Of a stretch of DNA of 64,000 bases, positions 26,801 through 38,800 are shown piece by piece. The stretch comes from Heterocephalus glaber (Eukaryota > Chordata > Mammalia > Rodentia > Bathyergidae). Made by a program: the position numbers and the translations under genes. The DNA lies in contig NW_004624748.1 of the NCBI RefSeq assembly GCF_000247695.1, forward strand, positions 2,742,769-2,806,768, given 5' to 3'. Within the stretch, counting starts at the first letter, position 1. Each line of letters opens with the position of its first letter. The notes under the pieces were generated by a model that saw nothing but the letters and a program-made list of their open reading frames with translations, ran no database searches and was not told the DNA's origin.

Positions 26801-29800
26801 ACTGAATCAGAAATTGCATTTTATCAAGATCTCTAGTTGATTCCCTTACGCATTAAAATTTGTTACACACATTCTACTTCATATCTAACACAACTTTTTT
26901 CAGTTCTTGCTACTGTTACAGCAAAAAATCTGTTTTTTGAGACAAGGCCCAGGCTGGCCTTGAATTCTTGTATTCAATTAATCTTCCTTCCTCCATCTGT
27001 GGAGCTCCTGGGACTATAAGATGTGTCATTGTTCTGGGAAGAAGCTTCAATTTCAAATACAGGTTTTAAGGGCCTGGCAAGTGCAAGGTCCTGAGTTCGA
27101 TCCTGGTTCTGCAAAAAAAAAAAAAAAAGTAATCAAATACAGTTTTTACCCTCTTGAAACTTTTACCTTCTGATCTTAATTTTGTTTGAAAGAGTTATAC
27201 TGAATGTACTTAATGTCTCAAATGAGAATCATTTACATGTAAAAGATAAGCTTATGTTTGTCAATCTCCCACAAAATATGTCAAGTAGAATTCATCATAG
27301 TTCCAGAGTTTGCCATCTGAGATTTGAATAGAAGGTGTTGAAGTTAATTTTACCTTATATAGAGAACATTTGAGAGTCATGTATCATTTTATTCCATTGC
27401 CTTTGTGGTAATTATTTAAAAATTTCCAAGCATTTTTTAAAGGTAATCATACCTAATTTTAACTTTCTCTTTGACTGTTGTTAAATTTTGTTGAGCTCAG
27501 AGTAGTCTTGGTATTTCCATGGAGCCAGTTCTTATAATCTTCCTGTCCATATACCTAGTCACTTGTTCAGACATTTTGATTACAGGTATAGATTTTGGTA
27601 CATTTACCTATTGACTTGCCTTTCTTTTTAAGAAACTTTCTTGTACTATGTTTTATTATTCTAATTTGTAGTAACTCAAAAAGTAAAAGACACTAAAATA
27701 CTTTTAAGTTACATAAATAATCACAGTAAAAATGAAGACACTGCCAGAGCATATAAAGAAGTGAAAAATCCATCTTTCTCCACGTAATCTCACTTCTTTA
27801 GGGTTAAAATTGTTTAGTTTGTATCCTTCTAAACCTTTTTTAAAAAACAGGTTTGTGTTACATAAAACTAACAAAAAAGGTATTGTACACATTCTTTTGG
27901 AGAATTGGCTTTTTACTAATTTACTAAAAAATATTTAAGCCAAAGTCAGAACCTTAATATGATGAATATATATATTTTTTTACTTTAGGGAAGAAATCCT
28001 TTTTTCTTGGAGCCAGCAATAATTATTACAATTACTGATGGGAGCAAGTTGACTACTACCAGTGGAGTCCAGGATGAGGTAAGTTATGCTTATATCCTAT
28101 ACACTATGTAAATGTAGTTGGAAGATCTTTAATTGCATGTGAGCTGTGGGGTATTGAACACTTTCTGATAGGCTTTCTCTTTGGTGCAGTTTAGAGTTAT
28201 CTGTCTCTTAGAGTTCATCTGCTTTTGTTGCATAGGGGTGGTCTCCATATTTTCTTGGATAGGAATCCCTTTTGTAAAAGATTTTTGAGCTTCTTAACCC
28301 CAATTATATGTGTATTTATAAGTTTATGTGAGAGTGACAGTGTCAGTCTGTATAGTAAATATTAGTTAAAATGAATTACTTTCAGATTAAAAAAAAATAG
28401 AAGCAGCATTCTAATGAGTTTCTTCCCATATTTTACTGAATTGTTGTTATAGTTTTGTATCGTTTAACAAAATGTCTGAGATAAATCAACTTTTAAGGAG
28501 GAAAGTATTTGCAAACGTTTTCAGTACATAGTTGATAGGCCATGTTGCTTTTGTGCCTGTGGCAAGGTAGTACATCATAGTGGGAGCACAAAGATTGAAG
28601 ATGAAGAAGCTGCTCACCTCATGGGGAGTAGGAAACAGAGAGGAAGAAATTTGTATCCCAGTAGCACCTTCAAAGACAGACCCTCCCCCCGTGACCTAAC
28701 TTCTTCAGCTAGGCTCCACTTCTTAAATGTTCTACCTCTCAATAGCATAGACTTTACCTTTTAGTTCTTTTTTATCTTCTTTGATATTTATTATAATGCT
28801 GAAAACTGAGCTTATATTTTAAAAAATATTTTAGACATTGTTGGGCCAGGGATTTAGCTCAGTGGCACCACACCTGCCTTGCAAGTGCAAGGTCCTGAAT
28901 TCAATCCCCAGTACCAAAAAACAATATTTTAGACATTGTATTGAATATGGTAGTCAAGTTCAATACTGATTGCTATTGCTACTTTTCTGAAGGAGAAAGT
29001 TTGTGTTAAGACATTTATTTTGATTATGAAGTTGTAATATAGGCCTGTGAGTTCTTTTGATATTCAGGTTTAAGAGTGTTTTTGATTGCTTTTATGGCTT
29101 TTTGTTTTGGTTTCTTTTTGAGGTGCTGGGGGACCCAGGACCTTGTGCATGCTAGGCAAGTGGTCTACCACTGATCTATACCCCCAGACCAGTGATGGCC
29201 AACCTTTTAGAGATTGAGTGCCCAAAGTACAACCTCAAACCCACTTATTTAAAAATTATTAATCAAAAATTATCAAAAAATGCCAACACTACAGTTAAAC
29301 CTGAATACTGAGGTTTTAGTTTAGAAAAAACAACTGTTGTCCAGTGTTCTCCTGGAAACTTAGCTCTCCAGCTGATAGAGAGGGCTCTGGGTGCCCACTG
29401 CAGCACATGTGCCATAGGTTTGCCAACACTGCCCTAGACCATATATCATTCCTCCCTCCCCCTTTCCTTCGTTGTCCTTCAGAGCCTAGGGATTAAATCA
29501 AGGGCCTCACACATGCTAGGCAAGCACTTTATATTCTTAAGCCTTTTTAAAATTTTATTTTGAGACAGGGTCTTACTGAAGTGCTCAGGCTTGCGTTGAC
29601 TTGAGGTCCTCCAGCCTCAGCCTCTTGATCAGCTAGAATTATAGACAAAGAACCACCATGCCTGGCCTTAATTTCTCAAGAGTCATCTTTTGGGGCAGAA
29701 AGAAATTTTTGCTAAACTACTGTGGAATATTTGAACCTGAACAATTATGTAATTCACTTTAAGGAACCTTCCCATTTGTAGAAGAGCATAAAGGTGCTTT

Positions 29801-32800
29801 TTGTATTGCTCTTGTGTATGTGTATGTGCACGTGCATGTGTGATAGATACATAATCTATGTTTTAATTTGCACTAAGGAATAATAAACAGTTTTCCCTTT
29901 ATATCATTTTCCTCTTGAAGTTGCCTAACCTTTGCTTTTGGCAAAACTTGATTTTTTAAAATAGTAGATGAGTGAATGTGTCAGTAATTTTCAGGTTAGA
30001 GATACTCCTGGTTGGTTTTGGTCATTGTTGATGTGACCTATTACTATTTGTGTATTTGTACATTCTTTTGCTCAAGAATCATGTCATCTACCATGGTATA
30101 TTTACTCCATTATTGCTACTTTTCAGGAGTAGATGGTCCTGCCGCTTTCAGATAACCCTCATAACATATGAGGAAATACAGAGTCTTACCTTTTATTTTA
30201 CAGATGAGAAAATTGAGATCCAGGGAGGCTAAGTGATTTGCTTGAGTTACAGCTTTTGCTGTTGCCAAAATCTAGACCAGAATTTATCTAAATTCCAAAG
30301 ATACCACAGGACCCCCAGACCAGTGCTTTTCCCTAACTTATATCCATTGCCACTTTGATCCTGTTACTATGATCTTAAAATATATCTTCTATTTATCTCA
30401 TTTCTCATATGTCTCATTTCACCTTTTTATACAAGTGTGATACAGATATTCTGTTCTTACTCATTCAAATATGTTCCATGAATGACTATTATGACCAGAG
30501 CATTTCAAGGCAATGAAGGTAACACAGATAAACAGGGTGGATTTCTGGTCCTTAAGTTCACAGTTATATGGCAAGATTGCTTGTGTTTAACAGTTTTGTG
30601 AGTGATAAAAGAGAGATACTAAGTATATGGAAGCATTGAAGAGGTGGGGAAGGGTAAATGTTACCTATGATGTGCATGTGTCAAATTCTGTGTAATGCTT
30701 TATAGTATATCATGTTTACTGAGTAAATTCAAGGATCTTAAGAATGATTCGATACATTATAATGGTTGGCTCATTTCTTGTATCTGTGAAATTTATAAAG
30801 AATCCCAGTGTAAAGTTTTTCTGAGCCTAGAATATAGTTAATGGAAAAACCTTGTGCTGTATTATCTCTTGTCCTGGCTGAGTATGTACAGGTCAAAATG
30901 ACCCAATTTATCTTATAACTTAACAAAAAAATTAATAGGCATATCATGTTCTCTGTGGCAGTTCATCACTTAGTAATGTGTTACGAGTTAGGAGAGAAAC
31001 AGCTTTGTATTAAGGATGAAAATCTTGAACTGTATGTGATTATTTTACGTTAATTCATGACTTTATCTTCCTGGGCTTCATGTGGAAGTCTGAGTGTGTT
31101 TCTTGTTCAGTGTATCTGGATAACTTTGTCTAGGACTTGTGATGACTGCCTGGATTGGCACTGTATATGTTATTTTTGACCTGTGAAAAATGCGGTTATT
31201 TGATAAAACTGGTTGTAATATTTCCACATACGAGGAGTAGGGTAGATACGACATTGGATTCTCTTTTATGGGGAGAGTGTACTGGGAATTGAACCTAGGG
31301 GTTTGCTTTTGCTGGGTAAGCACATTAATGCTGAGCTACACCTCCAGCTTTTTTTATATTTTGTTGTGAGATAGGTTGCCCAGGCTGAACTGTATTTCTT
31401 ACCCTCATAGTTGTTTGTTTTAATGTTGATAAACATATCTGTAGCCAGATATTCACAGCACTAGTCATATTATTGATGTGTCAGATATTTTGGTAGAATC
31501 ACCAAATTAAAAGAGTTACTGAAAAAAATTTTTTCTGGTTTTTATTTCCTTCTCAGATTCTCTGTAGTCCTGCTTTGTAATGGATAACTGTAATGGATAA
31601 CTGTTCTAGAAACGGAGCTAACTGTATTGCTCAGAAAGTAGCCCAGAAGAAATCCTGCCAGTACCTTCCTAGTGATGAATGACATTCCAGGAGTGTGTAG
31701 CAGTTACTTTTCCTTGACAGTGCTAATAGAAGTATTATTTTTCAAATAGTGACATTTCTATATGCTGAAGAGTCCTTCTAAATCTTTTCATCAATGTTGT
31801 GATTGCTCTAGAGGCTAACATTTTAGAGAAGATATTTGCATTCAAATCACTGGCTTTATGACATTAAGTTTTGTTTTTTACTAGCTTTCCCAGGTTTTAT
31901 GGCCAACTAGGACAAGTACTTTTATAATTTCTTAGGCAGATGTTCGGTTAGAGTATGTATTTCACTGAAGGAAAGAAAAAAAAAGGACATGAGTAATCCC
32001 AGCTGTGTACAAATGGTTATACATAGGGGCCTTATATTCTAATTTGTGAGTTCTCTGAGGTTGAGACAGAAGTCCATTGGCTTTTGAGATATGGATTGGT
32101 AGTAATGATTTCTCTGGCTTGTTCTAGGTAGTATAAATGGTTTTACCTTTAACTCCCAGTGATTTATAATTATGGCTTGCATTTGACTTGACATTTTGCT
32201 CTCAGTATTGGGGATTGAACTGAGGACCTTAAACATGGAAAGTAAACATTCTACCACTGAGCTACTTTCAGCCCTTTTTGAAAATTATATTTTCGGACCA
32301 GGGATTTAGCTCAGTGGTTCCGACGCCTGCCTCGCAAGCGCAAGATCCTGAGTTCGGTCCCCGGTACCAAAAAAAACCATTATATTTTGAAAACAGGGTC
32401 TTGTTAACCAAGTTGCCTAGGCTGGCCTCAAACTTGATATTTCCTGCCTCAGCCTCCCAAGTAGCTGGAATTACAGATCTGTGCTTCCATGCCTGGCTGT
32501 ATTTAACTCTTAATGATTAAAAGGCCATCTGGAATTTTTTGAAATTTTCATTTACTATCTGAAATCAGATACCATACAATTTTCTCTTCCTCTAATTTTT
32601 TTTTTGGTACCAGGGATTGAACTTCTTCCTCTAATTTTTGTATTCAATAAAATAACTAAGAATATGTGCCAAAGGCTGTCAAAACTATTTTGTGGTAGGA
32701 GGTATATAGATATAGATGTTGTTTTTGCTTCTAGGATACTTTGAATTTTAGGGAACTTTCTTTTTTAAAAAGACCTGTAAGAAATTTTGAGGGATGCCAT

Positions 32801-35800
32801 AGTGGTGTGATAGAATATATCAAGCCTTCTATGTATACCTGTCTGAGTTTTTATGTTTATTCTGTTGTATTACTGGGGACTTAATAACAATGTCAAGTTC
32901 ATCATCTTTCTGATTTGTGATTCAAGTATTCTAAGCATGTACTTCACTGCAAATAGTTTCTGTCAGTTTAACTTTCTAATAACATTTAATAAGAATTTGA
33001 TGCAGGTCATTTAAATTTTCTTTTTCTATTATCTTTTTAAAATGCTAGGTAAACACAACAATAGACTAATTAAAGAGAAATTGCACTGATCTCTAATGAA
33101 ACTGTATAGCTATAGTAACTAATCTATTACCTAGAATTTTATGGTAAAATGCATCATACGGTGAAACAGTTTCACTCTATTTATTAGTCTGTCAGAACCA
33201 GTAAGCAATAAGACTCTACATATATAAGTAAAGTTTAATTTAGAGGTGTTGATGTTACTACCCAGTTCTGGATCTTCATATACAAACCACTATGCTATTT
33301 AGAATGCTAGCTTTCAGATGGCTGCGTCATAATTACATAGTATGATTTATAAAATACTTGTGCCTCACCTCTAATTCTGGAAACCTTGTTCAGTTGATCT
33401 GAGCAGGAACCTGGTAATCAATATTTTGTAAGGCATCCCAGTTAATTTTTAGGCCCAGTTGGAAACCTTTGTTTTAGAACACAATAAAACTGCAAACAAC
33501 AAAAAAAATAACTACACAAAGAATATGTGAAAATGAAAAGCTGTACCAAAAGAGTATAGGAAAAAAATATGTATATTTTTTGTTACCTGGGATTGAACCT
33601 AGGGTCTTCACACTGTCCTCAGCCCCCTTTTTTATTTTTTATTTTGAGACAGGATCTCACTAAGTTACTAAATTGCTGAGATGGGGTTGAAATTCAGGTT
33701 CTCTTGCCTCAAGCCTTTCAAAGGCTGTACCATCACACCAGACTTCTAGAAATGTTTTTAATCTACAAAGCCAGCATAAAATTATTTTAAGATATAAATA
33801 ATTCTTGACTTTTAAAATTGTTAAACTTGAAAATAGGTCTCTAAGGGTTATGGAATTGATATTCTATGGAGTTTTTTTTGTTTTTTTTTTGGTACTGGGG
33901 ATCGAACTTGGAACCTTGCGTTTTCAAGGCAGGCACTGGAACCACTGAGCTAAATCCCCGGCCCTCTATGGATATTTTTAATAGTGTAGTTTCTAATCTG
34001 TTTGATGTGGTTTAGAACAGATTATTGGATAGTCCCACAATACTAATTTCATGCTCACTGTAGTCAGTCTGAAGTTACTGCTGTAACTGTGCTGTATTAA
34101 GAATTATTCTTAGATCTCATGTGTGAGATGGATTGAGAAGAAAGGAATAATTCATATTATTTGCCATTTGTTAGCTATTATTGGCTTAGGAGTTCTTATG
34201 CAATGAGTTACATTAGTATTCTGATATCCTTGCAAAAAGCTTAGCTCCTGCTTGGCTTGGATGTCCATGTAACTAGTAGCCTTTAAAAAGAAAATCTATC
34301 CTTGTTTCTCTGAGGGCAATTTAAAAGAATTGTTATATATTACACTTAATTTCTTAGGAGACTCACTTCCGAAATGCCTTTCCAGAATGAATTCTTCAGA
34401 TTTTGACATATTAAAGTACATTTTAAGTTAATTCAGAAACAGTTTTTCCTGTGATACATTGTAACTTTGGCTGTGGATAAGAATAGTAGCAACACCGTGA
34501 GCACATGTATTTAGTCCTGTATTTATATTCTGGGTACTGAGACTCAAAGATGGAATTACACAGTGCTCTTATTCCTAGAAAACATACTATCTTTGAAGAT
34601 AGGCAAGTACAGTAAATAAGCATTTGTAATATATTGAGAAATCTCGTGTCAGAAATAAGCAGGCTCTGTGAGAACTTAGCTCTAAAAGATCTATGTTTGA
34701 GGGAAGAGTAAGGAATTGAACCATTGCATTTCATAGGGGTTCTAGAAAACCTGGGTTCCATGCTGGGGCTTCAGAGGATTCTGTGTATTCTTTGAAATTA
34801 TGTCTTGGGCTCTGGATTTAGTTCAGGGGCACTGTGCCAGCCTCACCAAGTGCAAGGTCCTGAGTTCAATCCCCAGTACGGGGGTGGGGGGCATGGGGGG
34901 GATTATGTCTAAACTCTGTGCATGTACATTTTTCTTCAGAGAGAGGTCCATACCTTTTAATCGTATTCTCAAACAAGTAGAAAAAATATTTTTATCTAGA
35001 ATTTCCATTTTTCTACTTGAGTATGTATGTGGGTGTTGATGGTTTTAACTGAGATATGGAGAATATAGGATGAAGTAGGAGAAAGGAAAGTAAAATAATT
35101 GGTAGACAAGATATCATTATGTTTGGAGTAAGCATGTTTTAAGGGAGCTGTGAGCCTACTTTTAACACATTTACCTCAGAGGCTTTTTCTTTTTTTTTTT
35201 TTTTTGGTACCGGGGTACTGGAGATCGAACTTGGGACCTTGCGCTTTTGAGGCAGGCGCCAGAACCATTGAGCGAAATCGCCGGCCCGGCTTTTTCTTTA
35301 ATATTTTAACTTAGGGAAAGTATTTTGTATTTGAATATAGAAATGAGCCAAGTTTTATCTCTGGATTGTGATATTTAGAATTTTTATTTTGAAGCAGATT
35401 AAACCTTAAATTACCATATTTTTTATTAATTAGTTTTTAAATTTGTTTTTTAAATTAAGGACATAATGATACTAGCATTTAAAGTTGCTTATTTGAAGCA
35501 AACATTAACATTGACATTCAGAATGCTTGAACAAGAGCATGTAGTGGGGAGTACATCAGGTACACTTGGTACAGGTCAGTTAAAGAGGATGTTTGCCTAA
35601 TTATTTAAAAATACCAGTAGACTGGCTTTAACCACATTGATAGGTGTTGGTTAAACACAGCCTATTTTGATATTTCATGTCTCTGAATCAGATTACAGTT
35701 TGAGAAAATGAAAATGTTAAGTACCCTGTCCCTTGGAAGGGCACACTCAAGCAGTAGGCTGCTAATTGTTTATAAATACATTGATTATACTTATTTAGCT

Positions 35801-38800
35801 GTATTTCCATAGTTATTTAATTTCCACTTTCGATTCTGTCCATATGTAATATAGTAGATTGAAAGTTTTTTAGATTTGTATATTAGGAATAAACTTTGCA
35901 GTGACTGGCACAATATTGAAACTATAGTCTTTAGTTAATGCAAGGCTACATTTTGATGTAGACAAGGCTGTTTGGTTAATTTTTTTCCCCACGCTCTGTC
36001 TTTTCAGATTGAATTACTGATTTTTCCCCCTTTGTTTTGTTTGTTGTGGTTTTGATGTTTTTTTTCCTTTCAGCTAAAGGAGCAGCCCAGTGGTTTTCAA
36101 GAAGTGCCAAAGTGCACTGACTGTCTCATGATGACTGGTGCCTCAGGGAGGGTCATGATTCCTGGATACAGGATCGACCTGATCCTGGATGTCACTTCAA
36201 GCAGTCAGATCGTGGGGAAAAGCCTTGTCTAATGGCTAGCCTTCCTCAAATGTCTGATGCTAGTCATCTCGGAAGGTCTCAGAAAAAGCCTTAAAGGTGA
36301 GCAGAGTAGAGTGTAGTTCTCTCTGGGGGCTGTGATTATTTGTTGGAGAATCTGATTCAACATAGAATGACAACCCTAACCTGATAAATCCAGGTTCTGT
36401 TGGTAAATTAACTTTAAGCTTATAAATTTATTGATGATATCAGATCCCAACTTTTGAGTTATTAAAAACTATAAAGAAGATTTTGGTATTTTCCAGGCTC
36501 TTCAGAGCCATAGGCTAGTATTTGTTTTCTTAATCAGATGTAGCTTTGCTACTGGTTAAAAAATTTAAGTTGTTAATTTCAAATTTAAAAATTTTAGCTA
36601 TTGAGGTATATACTAGTTATTTTATCAGGCAGTTGAGCTTCAGGTGTTGAAAGACAAGTTTGCATTTGACTTGTCTGTAATTGAAAACTTTAAAAAAACG
36701 TTACCTTTGAAGCAGTTTGGATTTTTGTAGCTCATGTTCTCTTGCATTCAACTTGCAGAATATTCTGCCTGCTTCATTGAAATAATATTTTTTAGTTTCT
36801 TGAGTGGTTTTAAACATTTCAGTTTGAGAAAAGTTTAATTCTAGGTGTCTTTTCTGTGATTTGAAGAACCTGATTGGTAATGTAATAACCCTGATTGCTA
36901 AATTTTAAGTGAGCTCCTATCTTATCCTGAGACTATTTCTGTTTTGTTTTGTTTTTTGTGGAGTCATCTATATTAGCAAAAAACAATACAGGGTGTATAC
37001 CATCCTCAATGTATGCACATTTTTAAATTTTAANNNNNNNNNNNNNNNNNNNNNNNNNNNNNNNNNNNNNNNNNNNNNNNNNNNNNNNNNNNNNNNNNNN
37101 NNNNNNNNNNNNNNNNNNNNNNNNNNNNNNNNNATATATATATATCTGCTCTATTCATGTCATTATTTTAGAAAACATACCAAAATAGAAGTTAGAAAGG
37201 ATGGGATGAAAGACTTTATACAAAAGAAGTTCCAAAATTTTCTTCCTGCCTAACATGGATTGTTTTTATTTTTTGGTTTTTTGGTCTCATTATGTGTAGT
37301 TCAGCCTCACCTTGAACTCACTATGTAGGCCTAGGCTGGCCTTGAACTTGTGACAATCCTCCTGCCTCAGCCTCCCAAGTGCTGGGATTATAGATGTGCA
37401 CCATCAAGACTGGCTTATAGAATGGATTGTGATGTATAGCATGGGTCAACAAATTTTTTCTTTAAGGGGCCAGATAATGAACATTTTAGACTTTTGATCC
37501 CACAAGGTCTCTAGTAGAACTACTCAACTCTGCTGTTGTGGGACAGAAATAGCCATAGACAATATGATAAATGAATGAATGTGACTGTGTTCAATAAAAA
37601 GTAAATTAACACTTTTAAATTTTTTTAATTTAAAAAATTTTAAGTATTTTTATTTTTTGGTGGTGCTGCTGGAGGTTGAACTCAGAGCCTCATGCACAAA
37701 GCATGAGGCTCATGCTAGCTCATACTAGGTAAACACTCTACCTTTTTTCTGTGCCTCCAGTGCTGCAATAAAATTTTATTTCCAAAAGTAGACTGTGGCC
37801 TATATTTGGCAAGTGGACCATAGTGTGCTGAGCCATAGAGTATCCTTATTTTGTTGACCACTGCCCTAGATTTTGGAGTTGTGTTATACTACTTCAGTTA
37901 GGTCCTTTCCACATGTTTTAGAGTGGTCTTTATATACATGTAATTATTCTTCCCTAATGAAGTGGGCAGAATAATACTAGGAATCTCAGAATGTATTCCG
38001 TTTAATTTGAAATAATTATTGAATAACAGTGAAATTCAGACACAAGATTAGATGCTGGGTCATGAGTCTAATAAAAGGGGTAAAGTTAAGGTATGTTATG
38101 ATTAAAGGTACAGTTGAGATAAGATGGTACAGTTGATAAAGTGAGGTGTAGGATCTGGCTCTGGGAGATGTTTTAAATTGGACCTTCAAAATTTAAGTTT
38201 TTGAGATAGATAGTTACAAAGGGATAAAGGTGCTAGAAAAGAGTTTGTGGGGGGAGTCATATGTACCTTAGTATTGATAGTAAAGTGTTCAAGAAAAAAG
38301 TAGCAGAAAATGAAACTAAACACATTGGGATGGCCCATCCTGTATGCTCTGTCAAGGAGGATGGACTCTGCCATATAGTTTGATTGGAACCATTGATGAG
38401 ATTTTAGTAGAGGAGAAAGTTACCAGATTTGCATTTTAGAAACAGTGGCAGTAGGGTAGAATATACAGGGAATAGTTTTTTTGGCAACTCATCTAATTTT
38501 TCTCATAAAAGAGGATACAGTTGTTTATAGGTTGATTTATATGAGACATAAAGTAGAGAAACTTGGAATACTTTAGCAGTAAAAAGTAATGAACTGCTTA
38601 CATGCTACAATATGAATGTATCTCAGAAACATACTATGTGCAAAAAATCACAGTGATGTGATTCCATTTACGTAGCATGTCTTTAAAGTAGACCAGTGGT
38701 TGCCTGGAAGTACAGTGGGAATTGACTGCAGGTGGGCACAGGGATCTATTAAGGTGCTGGAAATGTTCCAAAACTGTGTAATGATGATTGTACAATTCTA

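Larger units (their letters stand above)
7289..27988 (+). other. INTS6 intron 3 (20.7 kb), repeat-rich
   Basis: The donor is gtaggt and the acceptor actttag. The intron holds ID, B1, L1 and MER2-like insertions listed separately, and one 100-N gap. Stretches over 300 bp in which I recognise nothing clear: 7289-8112, 8288-9321, 9374-10219, 10960-11343, 13410-14320, 14510-15073, 15820-17581, 18073-19400, 19975-20657, 21056-21340, 21490-23011, 23568-24259, 24703-25155, 25225-25648, 26016-26935 and 27129-27988. Confidence 0.85.
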
